A DNA stretch of 16,555 bases from Rickettsiales bacterium (GCA_031266615.1 JAISAR010000073.1:1-16555), one strand, 5' to 3'; shown: positions 6,911 through 14,369, counted from the first letter of the stretch. The notes: a model not told the origin generated them from the letters alone. Made by a program: numbers and translations.

Positions 6911-7957
6911 TTATCTTTTCTTTTTATAGAGCTTGCTCCAAATTTTATTGTTAGTTAACACAAAAAACACTGTTAAGATTACAAAATATGCCACCACTTT
7001 AAATCCAAGCTTGTGTCGGTGCTCTAGTTCTGGCTCTGCTGCCCATTGTAAAAAATTTACCACATCATATGCCATGTTTTCAACTGTAGCTTGCCTCGTA
7101 CCGTCATACTCTACCATTCCTTCAGAAAGTGGTGGTGCCATAGCTAACTTACCTGTTGGAAAATACGAATTAAAATATAAATCATTTTCATCGTGCTCAT
7201 CGTTTTGGTAACCTGTCAGCAGTGAATAGACATAATTTGCACCGTCGTGCCTCGCTTTAATAATTAATGACAAGTCTGGTGGAACTGCACCATTATTACT
7301 TGCTGCGGCTGCTTCTTTCGTATCAAAAGGTGCGATAAAATAATCCGAAGGCATTCCCGATCTATCGAACATTTCACCTAAATCGTTCGGACCATCTTTA
7401 ACTTGATAAGAAGCTGCAATCTGTTTCACATCCTCTTCAGAAAAACCTACGTTTTGCAAATTACGAAATGCCACTCTATTCATTGAATGACAAGCAGCAC
7501 AGACTTCCTTATACACTTTATAGCCACGCTGAATTGACTCCCTATCAAAAGACCCGGTAGCTCCATCAAAACTCCAGTCCATTTTTTTATTTGGTGATGG
7601 TGTAAATTCTTCTGCAGATATGGGACCAGATAGGAATAACATGCAAAAAATTGCAAATACGTTCAGTCCCTTAACTAGCCATTGTTTTAGTAAAAAATAG
7701 CCTGATGTCACTTTGGCACGTGACGCTGAAATCCATTTGTTTTTTTTCTGGATCCCAGTGTCAAGCACTGGGATGACAAAAGGGTATTCTGGGATGACAA
7801 AAGGGTGTTCTGGGATGACAAAAGAATGTTTTGGGGCAACAAAAGGATGCTCTGGAGTGGCAAAAGAGTGTCTTGGGATGACAAAAGGGTGTTCTAGGGT
7901 GGAAGAGTGTTCTAGGATGATAGGATGTTTTACAGTAGATCTATTTTTAACCAGCAT
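6911..7957 (-). CDS. petC: Cytochrome c1 with repeat-derived N-terminal extension
   Basis: This is the heme c subunit of the bc1 complex, which passes electrons to a soluble cytochrome c. The covalent heme site is CAACH (residues 153-157), the likely Met ligand is M273 in KLAMAPPL, and a C-terminal anchor spans about 319-336. The start overlaps the petB stop as TAATG, which marks the original start. The signal peptide (about 96-115, ending in ISA-EE) begins some 90 residues later than usual. The region between (about 8-90) comes from an inserted palindromic element and tandem heptapeptides of the HPFVIPE type. The core from about 91 has normal length. An in-frame GTG at residue 83 could give a product with a near-normal signal peptide. 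The reading frame is intact throughout. Confidence 0.93.
   Translation of the reverse strand: MLVKNRSTVKHPIILEHSSTLEHPFVIPRHSFATPEHPFVAPKHSFVIPEHPFVIPEYPFVIPVLDTGIQKKNKWISASRAKVTSGYFLLKQWLVKGLNVFAIFCMLFLSGPISAEEFTPSPNKKMDWSFDGATGSFDRESIQRGYKVYKEVCAACHSMNRVAFRNLQNVGFSEEDVKQIAASYQVKDGPNDLGEMFDRSGMPSDYFIAPFDTKEAAAASNNGAVPPDLSLIIKARHDGANYVYSLLTGYQNDEHDENDLYFNSYFPTGKLAMAPPLSEGMVEYDGTRQATVENMAYDVVNFLQWAAEPELEHRHKLGFKVVAYFVILTVFFVLTNNKIWSKLYKKKR
7707..7777. repeat. Composite palindromic element inside petC
   Basis: This 71-bp unit is bounded by GTCA and TGAC. The right half is a perfect 9-bp stem, ATCCCAGTG/CACTGGGAT (7752-7760 and 7766-7774), with a 5-nt loop. The left half (7707-7733) is a worn version of the second palindrome type, whose intact form is TTCCAGCG/CGCTGGAA. 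It encodes roughly VLDTGIQ to SRAKVTS in the petC frame and resembles published Wolbachia palindromic elements. Confidence 0.8.
7769..7930. repeat. Eight-unit 21-bp tandem repeat in petC
   Basis: Six 21-bp units (7769-7894) are followed by two 18-bp units (7895-7930), each starting TGGGATGACAAAAGG or a variant. Both unit lengths are multiples of three, so the petC frame survives. The protein reads as heptapeptides such as HPFVIPE, HSFVIPE and HPFVAPK. The first unit starts within the right arm of the palindrome at 7752-7774, so the array probably grew from the edge of that element. Confidence 0.9.
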
Positions 7958-9186
7958 TACTTCATCTCCGGTACAGAATCACTTATGGTTTTTGGTGGTT
8001 TCTCCGGTTTCTCATACTTACTGAGCAGTGGTAAAACTATTACAAAGTATGTAAAATAATAAAGAGTGGAAAGCCTACTTAGGGTAATGTAAGGTTCTTT
8101 AACTTCCTGTCCCCCAAGCCAGGTAAGAAATGCAAGATTTACTACAAAGGCCCAGAAAAATTTCTTAAATAACGGGCGATAAGCGCCACTTTTAACTTTT
8201 GATTTATCGAGCCAAGGTAATAAAAACCACACTAAAATAGACCCGAACATGGTAAGCACACCAATAAGCTTATTTGGAATTGAACGCAGCATTGCATAAA
8301 AAGGTAAAAAATACCACTCTGGTACTATATGTACTGGGGTTACCATAGGATCAGCTTCTATATAATTATCCGGGTGTCCAAGATAATTGGGAGCGTAGAA
8401 AACAAACGCGAACAAAACTATAAAAAACAGACCAAAAGTTATACAATCCTTTACTATATAATAAGGATAGAGTGAAATGGTATCGTTATCTGATTTCACT
8501 TCTGCGCCACTTGGGTTGCCAGAGCCAAACCTATGCAGAGCAATAACATGCAGCATAGCTAAAGCGATAATGACGAAAGGCAGAAGGTAATGCAGAGCAA
8601 AAAAACGATTGAGCGTTGGATTATCAACAGAGAAACCGCCCCATAACCATATAACAATTTTGTCACCAATTAAAGGTATAGCTGAAAATAAGTTAGTTAT
8701 AACCGTTGCACCCCAAAAGCTCATTTGCCCCCAAGGGAGAACATATCCCATGAAAGCTGTCGCCATCATTGCAAAGAATATAAATATGCCAATAAACCAC
8801 ACCATTTCTCGCGGCCTTTTATAAGATCCGTAATATAGCCCACGCATTATATGAACATAGACCACCATAAAGAAGAGCGATGCTCCGACAGAATGAGTGT
8901 AACGTATCAGCCATCCATAGTTCACATCACGCATTATACGCTCCACGCTGTTAAACGCATGTTCAACATGCGGAGTGTAATGCATAGCGAGAAAGATGCC
9001 CGTTATTATTTGTAAAATAAGCGCTATACCAGCCAAAGAACCAAAGTTCCAAGCATAATTTAGGTTTTTTGGTACTTGGTAAGAAGCAATATGCTTTAGA
9101 GAAGAAAATATAGGTAATCTATATTCTATCCAACCCAATATGCCTTTTTCTTCTATCGTCGTTTTTTTTTTAGTGTCATCTTGCAT
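7957..9186 (-). CDS. petB: Cytochrome b of the bc1 complex
   Basis: The 409-residue membrane protein holds the two b hemes and both quinone sites of the bc1 complex. The four heme-ligand histidines are visible as two pairs 13 residues apart in each helix: H98 and H112, H199 and H213. The quinol-oxidation motif PEWY is at 289-292, and GYVLPWGQMSFWGA (147-160) is typical. The C-terminal part has the extra helices seen in full-length proteobacterial cytochrome b. It is first in a two-gene unit with petC. The Rieske subunit gene that often precedes it is absent here, so it must lie elsewhere. Confidence 0.98.
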   Translation of the reverse strand: MQDDTKKKTTIEEKGILGWIEYRLPIFSSLKHIASYQVPKNLNYAWNFGSLAGIALILQIITGIFLAMHYTPHVEHAFNSVERIMRDVNYGWLIRYTHSVGASLFFMVVYVHIMRGLYYGSYKRPREMVWFIGIFIFFAMMATAFMGYVLPWGQMSFWGATVITNLFSAIPLIGDKIVIWLWGGFSVDNPTLNRFFALHYLLPFVIIALAMLHVIALHRFGSGNPSGAEVKSDNDTISLYPYYIVKDCITFGLFFIVLFAFVFYAPNYLGHPDNYIEADPMVTPVHIVPEWYFLPFYAMLRSIPNKLIGVLTMFGSILVWFLLPWLDKSKVKSGAYRPLFKKFFWAFVVNLAFLTWLGGQEVKEPYITLSRLSTLYYFTYFVIVLPLLSKYEKPEKPPKTISDSVPEMK

Positions 9187-9219
9187 AACTTGAAGTTTTC
9201 TCTATCTTTAATTTTTTTT

Positions 9220-9247
9220 ATTGTAGCAGCTTATCCTCTATAGACAA
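9220..9247 (-). promoter_or_regulatory. Probable petBC promoter
   Basis: On the minus strand, TTGTCT (9242-9247), a 16-nt spacer and TACAAT (9220-9225) lie 33 nt upstream of the petB ATG. The -10 is good and the -35 partial. No other candidate in the ubiB-petB gap is better. Confidence 0.45.
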
Positions 9248-9360
9248 TAAAAACTTTAAACTCAGAAATCAGATCTCTCGCACAATTGTTTAGCAATAAC
9301 ACACTTTTCGGTGTCATCCTAATTGTATAGCTATGCAGCCCTGCGTCATAACCATGATTT

Positions 9361-9415
9361 GTTTACAGTATCTCTGCAATAGATCCCGCTAATAAGTAGC
9401 GGGACCGAGGTAAAC
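9361..9415. repeat. Palindromic stem-loop between ubiB and petB
   Basis: A perfect 8-bp stem TCCCGCTA/TAGCGGGA (9384-9391 and 9397-9404) has a 5-nt loop. An outer pair GTTTAC/GTAAAC (9361-9366 and 9410-9415) encloses it. The arm sequence is of a third type, different from those in petC and hemH, but the plan is the same. It sits about 40 bp after the ubiB stop and could act as an RNA hairpin at the end of that transcript, though no T-run follows. The rest of 9187-9456 shows only a possible worn element near 9313-9350. Confidence 0.7.
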
Positions 9416-9456
9416 TTCATTTATTTTAACTATAGCGATTTAAAAAGCAACACTTA

Positions 9457-10887
9457 TTAGAAAATGAAAAGTTTAATGATTAGCACCACGATTACAAACC
9501 ACAATAAAAAATAGGTCTTTCGATTTGATCTAATCTTAACTTGAATATTTTCTAGTTTCTGATCAGCTATTAGGTTCAATTTCTCTACAAGGCTGAATAC
9601 TTCCTGAATTGTCTTTATGGGATAAGAACTTTTTACTCTTTCCCTATAGCCTATTTTATTTTTATGTTGATTCTCCGTCCATGTTTCAACTATTTTCCAC
9701 ATATTGATTTCTGGGTAGATTTTTCTACATGTTCCCTCCAGTAAAATCATAGTTTTCTGCAGCAATAACAATTGTGTTTGAACTTTCATATCAAAATCAC
9801 CAGTTATTTTGAACAATTGAGCAAGTAAACTAGCAAAAGAAATTTTCTGTATAGGCTGTCCTATAATAGGTTCACCTATTGCTCTGCACGCTGTAACGAA
9901 ATTTTTGTGATGTGGTGAGACATAGCCAGCTCTAAAGTGTACCTTTGCAACGTGATCATAATCCCGATTTAAAAAACCTTTCAGTATCTCTATCACATAA
10001 TAGCAAGTTTCGCGGTCTATTCGGCCCATGATTCCACAATCGAGGGCGACAATATTGTTGTTACTATCGACCATGAGATTTCCAGGGTGCATATCTGCAT
10101 GAAAGAAACAGTCTCTGTATACTTGATTGCAGAACGATTCTATAAGGTTTACAGCTATTTGCTTATGATTATTTAGTTTCTCAACCTCGTATATTGGTGT
10201 TGCTTCTATCCATTCCAGCGTTAAAACTTTTTTTGAAGTCCTGCTCCAATCCACTCCAGGTACATAAAAACCTCTGTCGTTTTTTGTGTTCTCCTTCAGC
10301 TCCGAAGAGTGAGCGGCCTCAAAACGTAGGTCTAGCTCTAATCGGCAAATTTCAGCGAAAGTTTTAACTAACTCGATCGGTCTTAGCCTCTTTGATTGCT
10401 CGCTAAATCTTTCTGTAACCTCTGCAAGCCAAAAAAGCGTTTTTATATCCCTTGAAAATGCTCTCTCAATATTTGGCCTTAAAATCTTCACAGCAACTTC
10501 TTTACCTTCCGTTGTAGTTGCTTTATGCACTTGAGAAATTGATGCTGCTGCAATTGGCTCTTCAGAAAAGCTTAAGAAAATGTCGCTTAACTTACAATTA
10601 AATTCGCTTTCTATAGTTTTAACTGCTATCTTGTGTGAAAAAGATGGTAGTCTATCACATATTAATAATAAGTTATCCGTTATATCCTCATTTAAAATAT
10701 CAGTACGTGATGAAATGGATTGTCCAAATTTAATAAACACTGGACCTAATTTTTCAAGAGCACACTTTAGTTTATAGCCTTGTATCTTGTTTATTGACCC
10801 TCTTGAAGGAACAAGCAAGCGAGGTAATATGTTGTAACGAGTCAGCACTGCAGTTATGTACAAAAGGCGCAGAATATTTTGAATCAT
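9457..10887 (-). CDS. ubiB: Ubiquinone synthesis protein UbiB (atypical kinase family)
   Basis: The 476-residue protein belongs to the UbiB/ABC1/COQ8 family, atypical kinase-like ATPases needed for ubiquinone synthesis. Motifs in order are KFGQ (53-56) in the inhibitory N-terminal extension, the Ala-rich nucleotide loop AAASIS (113-118), K134 in VAVKILRP, the catalytic HADMHPGN (263-270) and metal-binding LDCG (282-285). The Cys form of the last motif also occurs in E. coli UbiB, so it is normal. A C-terminal hydrophobic stretch (about 456-474) anchors it to the membrane. The start overlaps the znuC stop (ATGA), so translation is probably coupled, although zinc import and quinone synthesis have no obvious shared function. 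Ubiquinone made this way feeds the bc1 complex encoded next door. Confidence 0.96.
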   Translation of the reverse strand: MIQNILRLLYITAVLTRYNILPRLLVPSRGSINKIQGYKLKCALEKLGPVFIKFGQSISSRTDILNEDITDNLLLICDRLPSFSHKIAVKTIESEFNCKLSDIFLSFSEEPIAAASISQVHKATTTEGKEVAVKILRPNIERAFSRDIKTLFWLAEVTERFSEQSKRLRPIELVKTFAEICRLELDLRFEAAHSSELKENTKNDRGFYVPGVDWSRTSKKVLTLEWIEATPIYEVEKLNNHKQIAVNLIESFCNQVYRDCFFHADMHPGNLMVDSNNNIVALDCGIMGRIDRETCYYVIEILKGFLNRDYDHVAKVHFRAGYVSPHHKNFVTACRAIGEPIIGQPIQKISFASLLAQLFKITGDFDMKVQTQLLLLQKTMILLEGTCRKIYPEINMWKIVETWTENQHKNKIGYRERVKSSYPIKTIQEVFSLVEKLNLIADQKLENIQVKIRSNRKTYFLLWFVIVVLIIKLFIF

Positions 10888-11624
10888 TTCGCTGCGTAAC
10901 TGTCAAATATTTCACTCAGAGTTTTATTCTTCATAATTTCACCAGGCTTACCTTGGCAATAGATAGTATTATTTATGCAAATTATATAATCTGAACATGG
11001 TACTATGGAGCTTAAGTCATGAGATGTCATAAGAATCGAAACCAGTCGTTTTTTTGCTATCTTACTTATAATATCATAGAACTTAGCCCGTGCGCTAACA
11101 TCCATTGCACTGACCGGCTCATCCAGAATAATTAAGTCAGGCTCTGCGATTAAACAGCGTGCAAGCAGCAATAGTTGTGTTTGCCCTGCAGAAATTTCTG
11201 ACACTTGATTTTTCAAAATGTTGCCAATACCAACTAATTCTATCGCTTCTGTAACAATTGATTGATCTTTCTTCAATTTTGTTGAGAAGCTGTTTAAAAG
11301 GAAATATTCAACTGTTATCGGCATCAAATTACTGATGCTAAAATTTTGTGGCATATAACTGATTTTTATATCGTCAGCAAACATGACACTACCAGTGCAG
11401 TTCTTATTTATACCAGCAACTGCCTTTACCAAAGAGGTTTTACCTCCACCATTTGGACCAAGTATAGTAACTACATCCCCTCTCTCTATTGATATGTTAA
11501 TACCATCGAGAACCTTCTTATTATCATATGCAAGAGCAAGGTTTTCTATCTTTAGGACACTGCTATTGACATTGTTTAACTTTTTGACAAAATTTAATTT
11601 TTTCTCAACGTTTTCATGAGACAT
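10884..11624 (-). CDS. znuC: Zinc ABC transporter ATP-binding protein
   Basis: The 246-residue ABC ATPase powers metal import with ZnuA and a ZnuB permease. It shows Walker A GPNGGGKT (56-63), Q-loop Q93, a signature SAGQ (145-148) in place of SGGQ, Walker B LIILDEP (164-170) and switch H202. The signature and general pattern fit metal-type importers of the ZnuC/MntB class. Zinc specificity is inferred mainly from the adjacent znuA. The start is set by the only ATG ahead of the ABC domain, with no GTG or TTG alternative in the first 24 codons. It therefore overlaps the oppositely directed znuA start by 9 bp. No permease gene is in the window. Confidence 0.93.
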   Translation of the reverse strand: MSHENVEKKLNFVKKLNNVNSSVLKIENLALAYDNKKVLDGINISIERGDVVTILGPNGGGKTSLVKAVAGINKNCTGSVMFADDIKISYMPQNFSISNLMPITVEYFLLNSFSTKLKKDQSIVTEAIELVGIGNILKNQVSEISAGQTQLLLLARCLIAEPDLIILDEPVSAMDVSARAKFYDIISKIAKKRLVSILMTSHDLSSIVPCSDYIICINNTIYCQGKPGEIMKNKTLSEIFDSYAAK

Positions 11625-12503
11625 TTACTGGTTTCTTTTCTATTACTTTTGTTTACACTATATCACAGTACTGCCTTTTCATCCAATTTAAAAATCGTAG
11701 CTACAATAAAGCCTATACATTCTCTTGTAGCCTCTGTTACGGATGGAATTTCAAAGCCACATTTGCTTACCTGTATAACATCTGCACATGATCATGCATT
11801 AAAGCCATCTGATGCAAGTAATTTGGAATCAAGTGACGTCATATTTTACGTTGATGATAATCTAGAAACATTTGTTAAAACCTTCTCTAGAAACAATAAA
11901 AAACTTGTGCAGTTATCAAAGGCAGTTAATCTACTCCCTGCTCGACCACATTCATTCTCTAGACATATCATTCATATTCAAGACGAAAAGGACCTACACA
12001 TTTGGCTTAATCCTGAAAATGCAAAGAACATAATACTTTCTATAAGTACAACGCTGTCTCGTATAGATAAAGAAAATTCTTATAAGTACAACCAAAACGC
12101 AATGAGAGCTATAAAGAAGATAGACCAAGAAACAGAAAAAATTACGAGAGAATTGAATGGCTTTAAAAGCAAAAAATATATAGTTACCCACGATGCCTAT
12201 CAATATTTTGAAAAATATTTTGGCTTAAATCACCCAAGTGCCATTCTTTCTATAGAAGAGGATGCTTACATAGGTATGGGAACTTTAATGAAACTAAGAA
12301 AGATGATGAAGGAAGAAAACATTAAATGTATATTTTCTTCTTCACAAGAAGATAGCATAAAACCTAAAGCCCTCTCTAATGACGCAAAAATGGTAATTCT
12401 TGATCCTATTGGGTCAGACATAGAACCTGGAAAAGATGCATATCTCGCTATAATTAACGACATCACACAAAATTTCAAGTCTTGTTTTATTGGATCTCAG
12501 TAA
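11616..12503 (+). CDS. znuA: Zinc ABC transporter substrate-binding protein
   Basis: The 295-residue periplasmic protein has an N-terminal signal peptide (about 1-22, LLVSFLLLLFTLYHSTAFS). It belongs to the cluster A-I metal-binding family. The three expected zinc histidines are H58 (SAHDHALKP), H128 (DLHIWLNP) and H192 (THDAYQYF), with an acidic or hydroxyl residue possible as a fourth ligand. The long His-rich loop of E. coli ZnuA is replaced by a short segment with few histidines (about 112-127). It captures zinc and passes it to the permease. It is transcribed away from znuC, with overlapping starts, so any promoter lies inside the 5' part of znuC. Confidence 0.93.
   Translation: MRHLLVSFLLLLFTLYHSTAFSSNLKIVATIKPIHSLVASVTDGISKPHLLTCITSAHDHALKPSDASNLESSDVIFYVDDNLETFVKTFSRNNKKLVQLSKAVNLLPARPHSFSRHIIHIQDEKDLHIWLNPENAKNIILSISTTLSRIDKENSYKYNQNAMRAIKKIDQETEKITRELNGFKSKKYIVTHDAYQYFEKYFGLNHPSAILSIEEDAYIGMGTLMKLRKMMKEENIKCIFSSSQEDSIKPKALSNDAKMVILDPIGSDIEPGKDAYLAIINDITQNFKSCFIGSQ
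11657..11686 (-). promoter_or_regulatory. Possible znuC-ubiB promoter inside znuA
   Basis: On the minus strand TTGGAT (11681-11686), an 18-nt spacer and TATAGT (11657-11662) lie about 33 nt upstream of the znuC ATG, within the signal-peptide codons of znuA. The -10 is good and the -35 weak. Given the overlapping starts, a promoter in this position is required unless transcription comes from further away. Confidence 0.35.
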
Positions 12504-12542
12504 AGATTATAGAATTACGCATTTATTTCAGTTAATCTAAAG

Positions 12543-12962
12543 CTACGCTAACTCGCACTCAGCAAAAAAGAAAGCTATTTCCCTACGAGCATTTTCCAAG
12601 CTATCTGAGCCATGAACTCTATTTTCACTAATGTCATCAGCAAAATCACCTCTGATTGTGCCCTTATCTGCCTGCTTTGGATCTGTAGCTCCCATAATTT
12701 GTCTGTATTTACTTACTGCATTTTCACCGACTAAAACTTGAACTATTACAGGACCAGAGGTCATAAATTCCACTAACTCCCCAAAAAAGGGTCTATCTTT
12801 GTGAATTTCATAAAACAGTTCTGCCTGTCTTCTTGTCAGTAACATCATTTTTTGCGCTATAATTTTTAGCCCAGATTTTTCGATGTAGGAATTTACATTA
12901 CCTGTAATATTATTTCTCACTGCGTCAGGTTTTAATATCGAAAGTGTTTTCTCAATTGCCAT
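12543..12962 (-). CDS. ndk: Nucleoside diphosphate kinase
   Basis: The 139-residue enzyme transfers the gamma phosphate of ATP to other NDPs through a phosphohistidine. The active-site motif is RVHGSDS with H117. Other family marks are TLSILKPDAVRNN near the N-terminus, RPFFGELVEFMTSGP (57-71), and GATDPKQADKGTIRGDF (91-107). Length is normal. It is a single-gene unit facing znuA, with only 39 bp between their stops. An AAGGAAA ribosome site lies just ahead of the ATG. No clear promoter was found in the 12963-13062 gap. Confidence 0.98.
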   Translation of the reverse strand: MAIEKTLSILKPDAVRNNITGNVNSYIEKSGLKIIAQKMMLLTRRQAELFYEIHKDRPFFGELVEFMTSGPVIVQVLVGENAVSKYRQIMGATDPKQADKGTIRGDFADDISENRVHGSDSLENARREIAFFFAECELA

Positions 12963-13062
12963 ATTATTTCCTTGTATAAGATCGTATATTTATAGATCCA
13001 TTCTATTGCGAATTTTTATTTCATCAAAGTGATTTTTTGTTTATAGTTAAGAATAAACCATC

Positions 13063-13070
13063 AAGGAGGT
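13063..13070 (+). promoter_or_regulatory. Strong ribosome binding site AAGGAGGT
   Basis: A full Shine-Dalgarno match lies 5 nt ahead of the ATG at 13076. Most genes in this window have a weak site or none. It decides the start of the following gene in favour of this ATG over the upstream TTG at 13037, and suggests high expression. Confidence 0.85.
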
Positions 13071-13075
13071 ATTGT

Positions 13076-13906
13076 ATGGGTGGATGTTGTCATAATAAGT
13101 CTACTACTGAACAACCGGTTAAAACTGAGTCTACTACCAAACAACCAGTTAAAACTGAATCTGCTGCTAAAACATTCGTTAATAATTTAAAATCATCAAT
13201 TTTTTGTGGCACAAAAGGATTTTTGACTTTTAATTTGGCTTTTTTGAGTTATTTGGAATATAGCGCACATCGTAATACAAAATTGAAAGAAGGCGCTGCC
13301 TTTGCAATGAAAAGGAACACTATTCCATTTTTTGAAATGGCTATCATAACGCCATTTGTTTGTTTTGCACTGCCAGCTATGGTAGGCAGTATGAGTCTTA
13401 TGCAATGTGCGCTTGTATGCGCTGCGTTGATGATTACCACGTGTTTTGTTGTGAGAACTTTTCACCTGCGTGAGAAGTTACTAGAGAAAATCACTGAACA
13501 TAGTAGGCCGAAAATAGACACAGAATTTGAGGAGGATACTATAAAATTTCCTATCTTTGATAAAAACAGAAAACATATTGAGTATAATTCGCCTAACCAA
13601 GTAGGTGAGGCAGGTAACACCTCCTTTCTTATTGCGTTTTTAGTTTTCCCTCTTAAGGTTCTGCAAAGTTGTATAATGCTATCTTTAGCTGCTATTGAAC
13701 TTCTTGAAGCAGTGCCAAGTTTTTGCGCTGATCTGATCTTTGATAGAAGCTTTGTATCTACCAAGAGTAACCTGCAAAGATCTGGCCACCTATTGTATGC
13801 CAGTGTGAGAAATTTAATACCCGCAGATATTATACCTGTAACTAAACTTGATGAGTGTGTAGCTAATTCTATAGGCACCCCTGGAGCAGCGTGTTGCGGA
13901 GCCTAA
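13076..13906 (+). CDS. Orphan membrane protein with MGGCC start
   Basis: I do not recognise this 276-residue protein. It begins MGGCCHNKS, then carries two 10-residue repeats (STTEQPVKTE, STTKQPVKTE) and the start of a third. A likely membrane hairpin covers about 87-105 and 107-127, and a further hydrophobic segment about 182-209, with a charged soluble stretch between them (128-180). The C-terminus again has a double Cys (AACCGA). Gly2 followed by paired Cys resembles the N-terminus of eukaryotic acylated proteins, but position 6 is His rather than the Ser/Thr usual for myristoylation. Translation starts at the ATG placed by a perfect ribosome site. It is followed directly by the repeat cluster at 13917-14323. 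Function unknown; a host-facing role is only a possibility. Confidence 0.75.
   Translation: MGGCCHNKSTTEQPVKTESTTKQPVKTESAAKTFVNNLKSSIFCGTKGFLTFNLAFLSYLEYSAHRNTKLKEGAAFAMKRNTIPFFEMAIITPFVCFALPAMVGSMSLMQCALVCAALMITTCFVVRTFHLREKLLEKITEHSRPKIDTEFEEDTIKFPIFDKNRKHIEYNSPNQVGEAGNTSFLIAFLVFPLKVLQSCIMLSLAAIELLEAVPSFCADLIFDRSFVSTKSNLQRSGHLLYASVRNLIPADIIPVTKLDECVANSIGTPGAACCGA
13100..13159 (+). repeat. Two 30-bp direct repeats in the orphan gene
   Basis: 13100-13129 and 13130-13159 are 30-bp copies (TCTACTAC..., CAACC-GTTAAAACTGA...) with four differences. A partial third copy starts at 13160. Each encodes ten residues of the Thr/Lys/Glu-rich N-terminal tail. Copy number is likely to vary between strains. 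Confidence 0.8.
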
Positions 13907-13916
13907 ATGTGTTTTA

Positions 13917-13975
13917 TTTTGTTATCCCAGCACTTGACACACAGCGGTACGAACGCGGGAGCAGTGTGTTAGCCA
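13917..13975. repeat. Degenerate palindromic element
   Basis: GTTATCCCAGCACTTGACAC opens the block and GCAGTGTGTTAGCC closes it, with a GC-richer middle (CGGTACGAACGCGGGAG). The left edge resembles the GTCATCCCAGTGCTTGACAC edge at 13998, so this is a rearranged or worn copy of the same family. It directly follows the stop of the orphan gene. Confidence 0.5.
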
Positions 13976-13997
13976 TTTTTACCTTAAACACAAAGGT

Positions 13998-14106
13998 GTC
14001 ATCCCAGTGCTTGACACTGGGATCCAGCGAAATTGATCGTGCACTATACAACATTTTTGGTGAAGTTATTAAAAAGCTGGATTCCAGCGTCACGCGCTGG
14101 AATGAC
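13998..14106. repeat. Composite palindromic element, intergenic
   Basis: A perfect 9-bp stem ATCCCAGTG/CACTGGGAT (14001-14009, 14015-14023) is followed after about 57 nt by a second perfect 9-bp stem ATTCCAGCG/CGCTGGAAT (14081-14089, 14095-14103). The unit is bounded by GTCAT and ATGAC. These are the two palindrome types found worn in petC and hemH. It is an intact reference copy, but with a longer spacer than those in the genes. Confidence 0.85.
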
Positions 14107-14237
14107 ACCACCTACTACTCAAATTATCTGCAAATTGCAATGTTCGTACACTAAAATGCTTGGCCAGCACTTTCACACAATTTCATCGAGTACGTTGTTT
14201 TCACATAACGCTTTTATACTCACCAATTTAGTGAAAT

Positions 14238-14322
14238 CCTGGATCCCAGTGTCGGAGCACTGGGATGACATCCTCTTGGTACTCAAACCACAACATTGTC
14301 ATGCATCACGCGCTGGAATGAC
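14238..14322. repeat. Palindromic element with one deleted half
   Basis: A 9-bp stem ATCCCAGTG/CACTGGGAT (14243-14251, 14258-14266) has a 6-nt loop. Further on, 14298-14322 keeps GTCAT and TCACGCGCTGGAATGAC but has lost most of the left arm of the second palindrome. This block lies just upstream of hemH. The rest of 13907-14369 holds no gene; short frames there are read-through of these repeats. Confidence 0.75.
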
Positions 14323-14369
14323 AGCAAAAAGTAAGCTTTTAGTTTCAATAATGATTTGCAACAGATCTA

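Noticed and set aside
7769..7930. CRISPR array
   Set aside because: Units are directly adjacent with no unique spacers, lie in an open frame, and no cas genes are near.
7713..8024. Plus-strand frame of 103 codons opposite petB and petC with repeats of the GMTKGCS type
   Set aside because: It is the other-strand reading of the palindrome and 21-bp array inside petC and the end of petB.
10028..10045. LDCG in place of LDFG in UbiB as a damaged metal site
   Set aside because: E. coli UbiB has the same Cys form as I recall it, so it is normal for the family.
11566..11589. Two TTGACA boxes ahead of znuA on the plus strand
   Set aside because: Neither has an acceptable -10 at 16-18 nt, so no promoter is called.
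13037..13075. TTG start 13 codons upstream for the orphan gene
   Set aside because: The perfect AAGGAGGT site 5 nt ahead of the ATG at 13076 clearly marks that ATG as the start.
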